In this document: positions 34,395 through 42,097 of the stretch, in pieces
How positions within the stretch are numbered: position 1 is the first letter of the stretch
Layout: each line of letters begins with the position of its first letter
From: Desertibacillus haloalkaliphilus
Lineage (GTDB): Bacteria > Bacillota > Bacilli > Bacillales > KJ1-10-99
Reading direction: 5' to 3'
Assembly: GCF_019039105.1 (NCBI RefSeq)
Contig: NZ_JAHPIV010000025.1
Location: forward strand, 1-47,929
Length of the DNA stretch: 47,929 bases
Program-made: the position numbers and the translations under genes
Notes under the pieces: generated by a model
What the model saw: the letters and a program-made list of their open reading frames with translations, nothing else
Database searches by the model: none
What the model was told of the DNA's origin: nothing

Positions 34395-34448
34395 AAAAAA
34401 GGGGTGTCCCCTAAGTCACTGTTACTTAGCTTGGGACAGCCCTTTTTT
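34395..34448. terminator. Bidirectional terminator, related to repeat family D
   Basis: AAAAAAGGGG-TGTCCC pairs with GGGACA-GCCCTTTTTT, and an inner CTAAG/CTTAG stem adds to it. It serves the small peptide gene (+) and trmL (-). Its minus-strand sequence at 34413-34442 resembles 43164-43193 at about 25 of 30 positions. Confidence 0.85.
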
Positions 34449-34460
34449 AATCACCAACGA

Positions 34461-34934
34461 TTAACTTAACTCAGGAAATCCTTGCTGACGCAACGCCTCA
34501 TAAATGACGAGCGCTGCTGTATTGGATAAGTTCAATGATCTTACTTTATCGGTCTGAGGAATACGTAGACAATTTTCTTTATTTCTCTCCAACAGATCAT
34601 TCGGTAACCCGGTTGTTTCCCTGCCAAATACAAAAAAGATATCTTGATTACGATCTCGGTAATCAAAATCACTGTACGCTTTTGTCCCTACAGTCTCGAT
34701 AAAATAAAATGCCCCTTGATTATACGTTTGAAACAGTTCATCTAACGAATCATAATACTTAATCGTAACATCAGCCCAATAATCACAGCCTGCTCGTTTT
34801 AACATCTTATCATCTGTTGAAAAGCCGAGTGGCCGAATCAAATGCAGTGTTGTATTTGTTCCTGCACATGTTCTTGCAATATTACCCGTATTAGCAGGTA
34901 TTTCAGGTTGATATAGTACAATATGTAACCCCAC
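34461..34934 (-). CDS. trmL: tRNA (cytidine/uridine-2'-O-)-methyltransferase TrmL
   Basis: This SPOUT-class methyltransferase (formerly CspR) methylates the ribose of the wobble base 34 in tRNA-Leu. The 157-residue protein has motif 1 EIPANTGNIARTCAGT, motif 2 FFVFGRETTGLP and motif 3 RIPQTDKVRSLNLSNTAALV, which form the knotted SAM site. I chose the GTG at 34934 because GAGGTG lies six bases upstream. The resulting N-terminus (GLHIVLYQPEIP) also lines up with B. subtilis CspR as I remember it. An upstream GTG at 34943 is possible. Confidence 0.93.
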   Translation of the reverse strand: MGLHIVLYQPEIPANTGNIARTCAGTNTTLHLIRPLGFSTDDKMLKRAGCDYWADVTIKYYDSLDELFQTYNQGAFYFIETVGTKAYSDFDYRDRNQDIFFVFGRETTGLPNDLLERNKENCLRIPQTDKVRSLNLSNTAALVIYEALRQQGFPELS

Positions 34935-34985
34935 GTTTCGCACCTCTATTTCATTCCATGTTTAAAATATATGTTAATAAGAAGA

Positions 34986-35024
34986 GCGCCTATGCAGACA
35001 GTTATTCCTGTAACTCATAGGCGC
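34986..35024 (-). terminator. Hairpin after the amidase-domain gene
   Basis: GCGCCTATG pairs perfectly with CATAGGCGC across a 21-nt loop. On the minus strand TCTTCTTATT follows, a weak T-tract. Confidence 0.55.
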
Positions 35025-35096
35025 CATGCACGACTTTCATCCAAACGTCATTATACCATTATTTTCAGCTTGTGAGAAATCACTTCCTGCTATGCA

Positions 35097-35984
35097 TTAA
35101 TCAGCAATATGAAAAAACCTATAGTTAATATGTTCAGTCCAAGCCGTGGAATCCTCATACGTCCAATAACGCATTCGACTATTTGTCGTCTGGGCATTCA
35201 CAAGTGGCATTCCATCTGCATCCTTAGCAACGACAATCGTTGTATGCTGCCACCTTCCATCACCGTCAAAGTCATAACAAATCACATCACCTGGGCTCAA
35301 CTCTTTTGCTGAAGACATCTCCTGTCCTCGTAAACCACTTTCTGCACCGCTTAAATACCAACGCATCGCATGAGCAACTGACCAGCTATAGCTCCAGTTT
35401 TCCTCTCGGTACCACCAGCCTTTTGAGCGATTAGATGCTCCTGACATCGGTGCCCCACCTGCCCGTAGGCATTGCGAGACAAAATTTGTGCAATTGTTTT
35501 CAAAGCGTCGGTAAATGGGATTATAATCATTCCACCATCGTTCAGCATAACGAACAGCTTCTAAGCGATTGTAGGAGAATCGTTCCTTTTGTTCTGATTG
35601 ATTTAAGCGTTCGATTTGTGGTGATTCAACCACTGAGTCTTCAATGACCTCAAAATCATCGGCTAATTCTTCATTCACAAATAACGCCCGCCGATGCTGA
35701 AGAAGCTCTTCCATATAAAACTTCTCCTTATTTTTTATTAAAAATTGATGGTGAAGTAAATAATCAATTTCAGCTTCATCGTCAATCCGCTGCTGCCGGA
35801 TGACTTGGCCCTCAATGCTTGCTTTTACAATTTCAGCTTTACGGTGTTTTAAAGCTTGCTTTTTTCTTGCCAAGCTTTCACACTCATCCGCACGGATATA
35901 AGCTGTTTCCAATTGCCGATCTTCAACAAAGCATTGATTTCTCTCATTTATAAAATGCTTTAATTGTTCAACCAATTGTGGCAC
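35097..35984 (-). CDS. Amidase-domain protein (putative amidase, Amidase_6/PF12671 type)
   Basis: The 295-residue protein has two parts. Residues 1-135 are charged and probably helical or coiled-coil (RKKQALKHRKAE). Residues 138-293 are a NlpC/P60-like amidase domain with Cys165 in ENNCTNFVSQC and His in RWQHTTIVV near 254, which would be the catalytic pair. Related domains cleave peptidoglycan peptide bonds. No signal peptide is seen, so it may act in the mother cell, be released at lysis or use another route; sporulation use is a guess. It starts with GTG, eight bases after AGGAGG. Confidence 0.82.
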   Translation of the reverse strand: MPQLVEQLKHFINERNQCFVEDRQLETAYIRADECESLARKKQALKHRKAEIVKASIEGQVIRQQRIDDEAEIDYLLHHQFLIKNKEKFYMEELLQHRRALFVNEELADDFEVIEDSVVESPQIERLNQSEQKERFSYNRLEAVRYAERWWNDYNPIYRRFENNCTNFVSQCLRAGGAPMSGASNRSKGWWYREENWSYSWSVAHAMRWYLSGAESGLRGQEMSSAKELSPGDVICYDFDGDGRWQHTTIVVAKDADGMPLVNAQTTNSRMRYWTYEDSTAWTEHINYRFFHIAD

Positions 35985-36056
35985 TCCGAACGCCTCCTAT
36001 CATTTATAAAAAAACAGCCTGATTTAACATATGATGAAGAGCACGTTCATTATTAA

Positions 36057-36253
36057 GGCTGTGTTAAAGTTTATTGTTGATGCTCGTTGATATTGGGCTC
36101 CTTTCGTACGAAACCTTTGTTTCGCACGCCTTTCAGGTACTGAAAGGTTGGAAGATATGAATGATATCATGGAGAAAATTTATTTTCTCATAGGATTTCA
36201 TTCATATCTCCCATAAAATGAGCCCAATATCAACATTCAACGATAACAGAGCC
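36057..36253. mobile_element. MITE-like element with 8-bp target duplication
   Basis: The 197-bp element starts GGCTGTGTTA and ends TAACAGAGCC, so its ends are inverted repeats (9 of 10). It is flanked on both sides by the same 8 bp, ATTATTAA (36049-36056 and 36254-36261). Inside, GTTGATATTGGGCTC (36086-36100) is repeated in perfect inversion at 36220-36234, enclosing a smaller stem (GATATGAATG with CATTCATATC). No transposase is encoded. The GGCTCTGTT-type ends and 8-bp duplication recall IS6- or ISL3-type elements, but the family is unproven. Confidence 0.75.
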
Positions 36254-36270
36254 ATTATTAAAAATAAAAA

Positions 36271-36432
36271 AGAGGCTAAGGACAAGAGGTTTATTTTTAC
36301 CTCTTGTCCTTAACCTCGAAGCAATGAGTGTAACCGCCACGATCATTTAAAAGCCCGGTGTGAGTGGGTTTATCACAACGGGCATTTGGCGAGTGAATCC
36401 ATTGCCAATATTTTTACTAGTTTTACTCCGAC
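36271..36432 (+). repeat. Dispersed structured repeat, family A, copy 2
   Basis: A hairpin AAGGACAAGAGG / CCTCTTGTCCTT (36279-36312) leads into CGAAGCAATGAGTG and then the same series of blocks as 68-217. The nested stems are kept: GCAATG with CATTGC, CGCCA with TGGCG, and GCCCG with CGGGC. The middle stem differs in sequence from copy 1 but still pairs, which is suggestive of a selected RNA structure. Confidence 0.65.
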
Positions 36433-36438
36433 CCACTA

Positions 36439-36969
36439 CTAGGAAATTTTTTCAATTGAACCTTCGAGGTTAAGTAATGCTTCTTTTCTTGCCAGACCAC
36501 CACCGTAACCGACCATAGCACCATTGCTCCCAATCACACGGTGACAAGGGATAATGATCGGCACAGGATTCTGGTTATTGGCTCCTCCAATCGCACGTAC
36601 CGCTTTTGGTGCACCAATCTCTTGTGCAACTTGTTTATATGAACGAGTTTCTCCGTATCCTATTGATTGTAGTGCTTTCCAAACACACTTTTGAAATCGG
36701 GTACCATACAAATCCAATGGAACATCGAATTCGACCCTCTTACCTTCAAAGTAATCTTCTAACTGCTTTACGACTGGCTTTGTTAACTCGATATCTTCAA
36801 CTAGTTTACCCTTCAAACCATTTTTCTTAATCCAAGCTTTTATATTCGGTAAGCTGTTATCGATCGGGCCATATTGAAGCAAACATACACCACGATCTGT
36901 TGAGACTATAGTTAATTGACCTATTGGACTATCCATTACATCATAATAGATAAATGACGGTTGTGTCAT
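36439..36969 (-). CDS. ogt: Methylated-DNA-[protein]-cysteine S-methyltransferase
   Basis: This repairs O6-methylguanine by transferring the methyl group to its own cysteine. The active-site motif is IIIPCHRVIG near residue 140, preceded by the DNA-binding helix region with GETRSYKQVAQEIG and AVRAIGGANNQNP. The N-terminal domain begins YYDVMDSPIGQLTIV. At 176 residues it matches Ogt/YwfJ-like single proteins rather than Ada. The ATG at 36969 follows AAGGGG by four to five bases; an upstream TTG at 36987 is less likely. It is monocistronic. Confidence 0.92.
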   Translation of the reverse strand: MTQPSFIYYDVMDSPIGQLTIVSTDRGVCLLQYGPIDNSLPNIKAWIKKNGLKGKLVEDIELTKPVVKQLEDYFEGKRVEFDVPLDLYGTRFQKCVWKALQSIGYGETRSYKQVAQEIGAPKAVRAIGGANNQNPVPIIIPCHRVIGSNGAMVGYGGGLARKEALLNLEGSIEKIS

Positions 36970-37043
36970 ATTACCCCTTCCTTCCAAACCAGTCTTTTAT
37001 TTATCATACAGAATTATTTTAAAGATATCCATATACATATATG

Positions 37044-38177
37044 CTAATCTACAAGCAAATTCAGCCCTTTTTTGATTTCTGCTAGGACATCTTCGTCTTT
37101 TTCTCGCTGTATCGCTTGTTCTAATAATTCTTCGCTACCTTCCTTGCCGATCTTCCCTAGCGCCCAAGCGGCTGTCCCGCGAATAACCGGACGAGGATCG
37201 TTCATCATCACTTGATACAATTCATCAACAGCATTTTCGTCTTTGTAATGTGCTAGTGCAATAATCGCATTTCGTTGAATCGGCTTCTTTCCACGCCACG
37301 AACCTGAGAGCTTCCCAAACGTCTCCTTAAACTCTCGATTACTGATACGTAAAAGTCGAATCAGTTTCGGCTTTACCACTTCAGGATCAGGCTCCATCTC
37401 TTGATGGTGATGAAAGTCTTTCCCCTTATTCTCCGGACAAACCTGTTGGCACGTGTCACAGCCATACAAGCGATTTCCTAACTTTTCGCGAAAACGATCG
37501 GGAAGAAAACCTTTCGTTTGTGTTACGAATGCAATACATTTATTTGAATCCAACTGTCCCCCTTGGACTAATGCACTTGTAGGGCAGGCGTCTACACATT
37601 TGTTGCATGTTCCACACTGATCAGTGATCGGCTGATCTGGCGGAAGAGATATCGTGGTGATTAACTCACCTAAATAGACATAGCTCCCAAACTCCGGTGT
37701 AATAATCGCACAGTTTTTACCACTCCACCCAATTCCAGCGCGCTCTGCAACGGCACGATCAGAAAGTTCACCAGTATCCACCATCGATGTTACGTTGGCT
37801 TCAGGGACTTTCCTTAAAATGAAGGCTTCTAATTGCTCCATGCGCTTTCTTAGCACATGATGATAATCCTCTCCCCACGAGGCCCGACAAAATACCCCTC
37901 GCCTCTCTTTGCTGTTACTCTTTGGTGCATCTTTCATTTTTGATGGATACGCGAGTGCAATGGCAATCAGTGTTTTGGCTTCAGGTACGATCTTAGAGGG
38001 ATCAACTCTTTTTTCAATATCTGACTCCTCAAAACCTGATTGATAACCTAACTCTTGTTGTGTCAGTAACCGTTCTTTTAATTGTTGAAAAGGATCAGCA
38101 GCTGCAAATCCAATTTTATCTATTCCAATACTTTTACTATATGCAATGATTTCCTTTTTTAATTGGGCACTTGTCAA
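37044..38177 (-). CDS. queG: Epoxyqueuosine reductase QueG
   Basis: This cobalamin- and 2x[4Fe-4S]-dependent enzyme makes queuosine in tRNA from epoxyqueuosine. Of about 377 residues, the N-terminal part contains MVDTGELSDRAVAERAGIG with the catalytic Asp. A ferredoxin-like double cluster follows (CGTCNKCVDACP, then CDTCQQVCPENKG). The C-terminus is HEAT-like repeats (DPRPVIRGTAAWALGKIG). I prefer the TTG at 38177, eight bases after AAGGGG, because the resulting N-terminus aligns with B. subtilis QueG (YhbA) as recalled. A GTG at 38186 lacks spacing to a ribosome site. It is divergent from the B3/4-domain gene. Confidence 0.93.
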   Translation of the reverse strand: MTSAQLKKEIIAYSKSIGIDKIGFAAADPFQQLKERLLTQQELGYQSGFEESDIEKRVDPSKIVPEAKTLIAIALAYPSKMKDAPKSNSKERRGVFCRASWGEDYHHVLRKRMEQLEAFILRKVPEANVTSMVDTGELSDRAVAERAGIGWSGKNCAIITPEFGSYVYLGELITTISLPPDQPITDQCGTCNKCVDACPTSALVQGGQLDSNKCIAFVTQTKGFLPDRFREKLGNRLYGCDTCQQVCPENKGKDFHHHQEMEPDPEVVKPKLIRLLRISNREFKETFGKLSGSWRGKKPIQRNAIIALAHYKDENAVDELYQVMMNDPRPVIRGTAAWALGKIGKEGSEELLEQAIQREKDEDVLAEIKKGLNLLVD

Positions 38178-38281
38178 TTCTTTCACCCCTTCTTTTTTTC
38201 GATTGAGTGCTACGATTTAATAACTGATTTGTCATTATGATAAACTAGACATAAATGTTAGTTAAAAAGAGGTGTCCCTAC

Positions 38282-38950
38282 GTGTTAATAACATCCATAC
38301 AAGATGATATAAAGAAGCGTCTACCTAATTTTAAAATTGGAATGATTACGTATCAAGGAATTGTTGTCGACCATTCTCCACAAATGTTGCGGGGGCGATT
38401 ACAGTTTTTCCAAGAAGAGATCAAGGTCAATCTAGAAACCACTCCACTCACAAGCTTAGCTGGTATTAAGGAATGGCGAGAGATATTTAAAACGCTTGGA
38501 ATCGATCCCACGCGTTACCGACCTTCATCTGAGGCCCTATATCAGCGAATAAAAAAAGGACAATCACTTCCACTTATTAATTCAGCTGTAGACCTCAATA
38601 ACTTCTTTTCCTTACAGCACGAAATTCCGCTGGGTATCTATGATTTAGATCAATTACAAGGCCCCGTTGAATATCGTATTGGCCAAGAAGAAGATCAATT
38701 TTTAGGAATTAACGGTAGAGTCAATCAATTAAAAAATAAACTTATATCTGCTGATGCAGACGGTCCATTCGGAAGTCCAATTGTCGACTCAAAACGAACA
38801 ATCGTAACTGAAAAGACAAAAAATGCCTTACATATCGTTTATTTAAAAGAATCCATGCAGCCATCTGAAGCAAACAAACTTCTCTCTTCACTAGCTAGTA
38901 TGTTTACACAAGTCCATGGCGGCGAAGCAACGCCTTCATTGATCACCTAA
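38282..38950 (+). CDS. B3/4 (tRNA-binding) domain protein
   Basis: The 222-residue protein contains the B3/B4 domain of the phenylalanyl-tRNA synthetase beta chain as a free-standing unit. Segments such as GIKEWREIFKTLGIDPTRYRPSSEAL, INSAVDLNNFFSL and GPFGSPIVDSKRT are typical. Stand-alone B3/4 proteins are thought to act as editing-like factors on mischarged tRNA, but this has not been settled. The GTG at 38282 follows AGAGGTG by seven bases; in-frame codons further upstream lie in the promoter region of the divergent queG pair. Confidence 0.82.
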   Translation: MLITSIQDDIKKRLPNFKIGMITYQGIVVDHSPQMLRGRLQFFQEEIKVNLETTPLTSLAGIKEWREIFKTLGIDPTRYRPSSEALYQRIKKGQSLPLINSAVDLNNFFSLQHEIPLGIYDLDQLQGPVEYRIGQEEDQFLGINGRVNQLKNKLISADADGPFGSPIVDSKRTIVTEKTKNALHIVYLKESMQPSEANKLLSSLASMFTQVHGGEATPSLIT

Positions 38951-39049
38951 TACCCTCGAATCACTTCGGGGGAAATTCCCCTAACTCAATCTAAGGCGGT
39001 GCGAGTAAGCTTACTTCCCTGAACATTCCTCTTTGCTAGCGCACTCCCA

Positions 39050-39093
39050 CTAGAAAAAGTAGTGTTCCGTTGTTAGAACACTACTTTTTCTAG
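39050..39093 (+). terminator. Strong hairpin terminator
   Basis: CTAGAAAAAGTAGTGTTC forms a perfect 18-bp stem with its reverse complement across an 8-nt loop. The stem carries the T-tract. It separates the B3/4 gene from dps. Confidence 0.85.
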
Positions 39094-39176
39094 TTTACCA
39101 TCCTTCCGGCCTCCGTTTCATTATTGAACAGTTTCCAGTACATATTAATATCCGATCAACCAGAAACTAAAAGAGG

Positions 39177-39202
39177 TTTGAACAAGCCGATTGCTGGGTA
39201 TT
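39177..39202 (+). promoter_or_regulatory. Sigma-B promoter of dps
   Basis: GTTTGA, a 14-bp spacer and GGGTAT match the general-stress sigma-B consensus (GTTTAA-N13/14-GGGTAT). The dps start codon is 35 bp downstream of the -10. Confidence 0.75.
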
Positions 39203-39237
39203 TTACTAATAACACCGCTAACAAAGGAGATGTATGT

Positions 39238-39678
39238 ATGAGTCAAGAAAAAGTAGCGTCAATATTAAATAAGCAAATTGCTAACTGGAGTGTTCTTTTT
39301 ATCAAACTCCACAATTATCATTGGTTTGTAAAAGGTCCTCAATTCTTTACTCTTCACGAAAAGTTTGAAGAGCTATACAACGAAGGAGCAACACATATCG
39401 ATGAATTAGCTGAACGCCTTCTCGCTCTACAAGGAGAGCCTGTGGCAACCATGAAAGAGTTTCTTGAGGTGTCATCCATTTCAGAAGCAACAGGTAACGA
39501 AACAGCTGAAGAAATGGTTGCTGAACTTGTCAAAGACTTCGATACGGTCATTTCTGAGTTAAAAGATGGAATGGAAGCAGCTGAAGAGCTTGGTGATGAA
39601 ACAACAGGCGATATGCTACTAGCGATTCACCAATCACTTGAAAAGCATAACTGGATGCTGCGTTCCTTCCTAAAATAA
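39238..39678 (+). CDS. dps: Dps-family ferritin-like DNA-protection protein
   Basis: This is a dodecameric mini-ferritin that oxidises and stores Fe2+ and shields DNA from peroxide. The 146-residue four-helix protein has the inter-subunit ferroxidase residues at the exact family spacing: His28, His40, Asp55 and Glu59 (Listeria Dps His31, His43, Asp58, Glu62). The motif HNYHWFVKG is diagnostic. The ATG at 39238 follows AAAGGAG; an in-frame ATG at 39124 would put the sigma-B promoter inside the gene. The general-stress promoter and lack of a PerR-like box suggest it corresponds to Dps rather than MrgA of B. subtilis. Confidence 0.93.
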   Translation: MSQEKVASILNKQIANWSVLFIKLHNYHWFVKGPQFFTLHEKFEELYNEGATHIDELAERLLALQGEPVATMKEFLEVSSISEATGNETAEEMVAELVKDFDTVISELKDGMEAAEELGDETTGDMLLAIHQSLEKHNWMLRSFLK

Positions 39679-39736
39679 TCACAACACATCACTTTTGAAC
39701 CTACTTCATTCTTAAACTGACTAGAATAATATTTAT

Positions 39737-39812
39737 TGGACAAAAATACTCCCCCTAAGGTAAAACAGATTTTTATTTTTTAATCTGTCTACCCTAGAGG
39801 GAGCATATCAAA
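39737..39812 (+). repeat. 76-bp repeat E, copy 1
   Basis: The sequence is identical, base for base by eye, to the reverse complement of 47854-47929. It is itself a stem-loop: CTCCCCCTAAGG with CCCTAGAGGGAG and ACAGATT with AATCTGT around a T-rich loop. It continues into TGTCCCAGCCTCC, the tail of the repeat-B hairpin also seen before family A copies. It also serves as a likely terminator for dps. Confidence 0.9.
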
Positions 39813-39854
39813 TTGTCCCAGCCTCCTTTCTATCCATATGAACATGTAGACAAA

Positions 39855-40142
39855 TTATTCATCCTCATCGTTTTCTTTTTCTTCCTCAGTATCTTCTTCC
39901 ACATCTTCTAACGGCAACCAATCAAGCAACTCACGTACAATCGTATTTATTTTTCGGTTTACGGTATCGGCACCAAACTGATTGATTGCTTTTCTTAAAT
40001 CTGTTATCACTTCTTCATCAAAATCAATAAGAGGCATATCCTCTTCCGAGTCATTATACATTTCGATCACGACATCTAACCCATCGGTAATGTTATCAAT
40101 CGCTTGACTTAATCGAGTATTTTCACTTTTTGATACTTTCAT
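39855..40142 (-). CDS. mstX: Mistic homologue (short form)
   Basis: The 95-residue acidic protein aligns with Mistic of B. subtilis as I remember it. MKVSKSENTRLSQAIDNITDGLD, MYNDSEEDMPLID and NRKINTIVRELL correspond to MKVTSEEKEQLSTAID, LYNESEIDEPLI and NEKLNTIIKQIL. It lacks Mistic's first helix, as do the 84-residue forms in related Bacillus species, and ends in a Glu/Asp-rich tail. Mistic associates with the membrane without the Sec system and is encoded just upstream of the YugO K+ channel in B. subtilis. Here it is the distal gene of a cluster that includes such a channel. GAGGGG precedes the ATG at 40142 by six bases. Confidence 0.78.
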   Translation of the reverse strand: MKVSKSENTRLSQAIDNITDGLDVVIEMYNDSEEDMPLIDFDEEVITDLRKAINQFGADTVNRKINTIVRELLDWLPLEDVEEDTEEEKENDEDE

Positions 40143-40225
40143 TGTCATCCCCTCGCACACACAGTTTTCTCCTAGTATAGACAAGGGGAATCCATTTCTT
40201 TCAGTTTACTCACTATTTAGTACCG

Positions 40226-40423
40226 TTACTCCTCAATCTTCTCATAACGATATACAACAGCTCCACCTTTAATCGCTATCCCTACAAAATCGTAAAAGTC
40301 GTTGTATGGAGGCTGTTTGCGTTTCATTAACGCTTCTCTAAAGGCAGGAAAGTCTTCCTTGCTAATCGAAATTTCCGAAATGTTACCATCCTTTAATTTT
40401 TCTAGTTCATCATTCCAATCCAT
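40226..40423 (-). CDS. Conserved small protein, 65 residues, function unknown
   Basis: A 65-residue soluble protein starts MDWNDELEKLKDGNISEI and contains SKEDFPAFREALMKRKQ and a C-terminal beta-rich VGIAIKGGAVVYRYEK. No motif is recognised. GGGGGAAGGT lies upstream of the ATG. It lies between the spermidine-synthase-like gene (55 bp) and the Mistic gene (83 bp) on the same strand, so it is probably part of the same transcript. The reading frame looks real from its ribosome site and position. Confidence 0.65.
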   Translation of the reverse strand: MDWNDELEKLKDGNISEISISKEDFPAFREALMKRKQPPYNDFYDFVGIAIKGGAVVYRYEKIEE

Positions 40424-40477
40424 ATCTACCTTCCCCCTAAACCTTTGTTTCCTTATAAACTTTAACTTATATCAGCA

Positions 40478-42028
40478 TCAATACCTACGCCATGATTCAC
40501 TATATTTTTCTAAAATGATCGGGTGGATCAGCGTATTAATCTCCCACTCAAGTAATTCTCCATTCTCATTATATATAAACTGATCAATGTCCTTACCAAA
40601 TTGAGTAAGGCTTCTCATCACATCACCTGATAGAAATTTCGTATCTGCTTCAATTTCAACGGGTTCTAAACTGGTAGCTTCCCGCTTTGCCAGGATGAAC
40701 CCCCAATTACCGAAGCTAGGAACGTCGACTTGGAAATTCTCGGTCACTAAATCTGCAGCCTCAAGCGTTTGATTGATCGTCCAATAAACCTCTCTCGCAA
40801 ATGTCGGGCTTGTCGCTTGGACCATAATCGAGCCCCCCGGTGCAAGATGATTCCGTAGAAGTTGATAAAAGCGTAAAGAGTAAAGCTTATTAAGCGACTC
40901 ATTGTTAGGATCCGGTAAGTCAACTAGAATAACATCAAAAAAACGAGCAGACTCTTCCATAAATAAAAAGGCATCCTCATGAATCACGGTGAGGCGCGGA
41001 TCAGAAAACGCATCGTCATTTAAGGATATGAAGTCGTGGTTTGTCTTTGCTAACTCAACGACAGCTGGGTCTAGATCGACAAGTGTAATCGTCTCTACTT
41101 CATCGTATTTACGAACTTCTCTTACAGCAAGACCGTCTCCACCACCTAAAATCAACACATGTCGCTTGCTTCTGGCTGTCGCCATAGCTGGGTGAACGAG
41201 CGTTTCATGATAACGATACTCGTCGCTTGAACTAAATTGCAATTGTCCATCTAGAAACAATCTGACGTCGCCTTGTTCTTTCGTTACAATCAATTGTTGA
41301 TAGTCACTCGTGTCATGATAAATTATCGGATCCCGGTAGAGCTTTTGTTCTAATGAAAAAGCCATCTCTTCTCCCCAAAAAACACCAGCAGTAAGGACTA
41401 GGAAGATTAATATTCCAAGTCCTGCATGTTTTTTATAGGTTGTGATTTCATCCCGAAAGTAAAAGAGTAGCCAAAGCGCAACGATAATATTAATGAGCGC
41501 AACGACAAAGGCTGTTTTGACAAGACCAAGCTCTGGGCGAAGGAAATAAACAAACGCCAAACCGCCAATTAAACCACCGGCATAATCTGAAAACAGGACG
41601 CGTGCGGCACTCCGATTTAACGTCTCTCCAATCTCATTAGCCTTGCGAATCAAGATTGGCAGTTCTACACCGGTTAACGTCCCAATTATTAAAGTCACTG
41701 AATAAAGAAAGAACGCATCCGTCCCTTGACTTAAATAGGCACTAATACCAAACAAAAGAAAGGTTGAGAATCCCCCAACGATACCAATTAAATATTCCAC
41801 CCAAACAAATGATAGGATTAAATTTTTCGTTACCTTCTCACTAATTGCAGCACCGATTCCCATGCCGGTCAAAAATAAAGAAATTACAAGTGTATATTGT
41901 TTGACTCCATCTCCTAAAAGATACGAGCCAGCCGCCCCAAACAAGACTTGGAAGATGATACCGCAAATCGATACAATCCCAGACGCCCAATACAAAGCTT
42001 TTGTTTTATTTACTCCATCATGTCCCAC
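40478..42028 (-). CDS. Membrane-anchored spermidine synthase-like protein
   Basis: The 516-residue protein is a fusion. Residues 1-215 have about seven membrane helices, with charged linkers. Residues 240-516 are a spermidine-synthase-type Rossmann methyltransferase fold with LILGGGDGLAVREVRKY (decarboxy-SAM/SAM site), LVDLDPAVVELA and LVDLPDPNNESLNKLYS. The DLPDP segment stands where polyamine aminopropyltransferases bind the amine. This group accompanies PspA and DUF350 in many genomes. No SpeD-type decarboxylase lies nearby, so aminopropyl transfer or SAM-dependent chemistry are both possible. The GTG start follows AAAGGAG by eight bases. Confidence 0.85.
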   Translation of the reverse strand: MGHDGVNKTKALYWASGIVSICGIIFQVLFGAAGSYLLGDGVKQYTLVISLFLTGMGIGAAISEKVTKNLILSFVWVEYLIGIVGGFSTFLLFGISAYLSQGTDAFFLYSVTLIIGTLTGVELPILIRKANEIGETLNRSAARVLFSDYAGGLIGGLAFVYFLRPELGLVKTAFVVALINIIVALWLLFYFRDEITTYKKHAGLGILIFLVLTAGVFWGEEMAFSLEQKLYRDPIIYHDTSDYQQLIVTKEQGDVRLFLDGQLQFSSSDEYRYHETLVHPAMATARSKRHVLILGGGDGLAVREVRKYDEVETITLVDLDPAVVELAKTNHDFISLNDDAFSDPRLTVIHEDAFLFMEESARFFDVILVDLPDPNNESLNKLYSLRFYQLLRNHLAPGGSIMVQATSPTFAREVYWTINQTLEAADLVTENFQVDVPSFGNWGFILAKREATSLEPVEIEADTKFLSGDVMRSLTQFGKDIDQFIYNENGELLEWEINTLIHPIILEKYSESWRRY

Positions 42029-42097
42029 TGTTGTAACTCCTTTGCTTTAGATCCTAAGGCCCCTGAGCAAAATTCTCACCTTGTACGGGTAGTATGA

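Larger units (their letters stand above)
35985..36438. other. Intergenic repeat cluster
   Basis: No gene lies in these 454 bp. They hold a 197-bp MITE-like element with its target duplication and, 17 bp further on, copy 2 of repeat family A. Both lie between the converging-free ends of the amidase-domain gene leader and the ogt terminus. Confidence 0.75.

Noticed and set aside
39124-39237. In-frame N-terminal extension of dps.
   Set aside because: It covers the sigma-B promoter and is not part of the Dps fold. The ATG at 39238 has a strong ribosome site.
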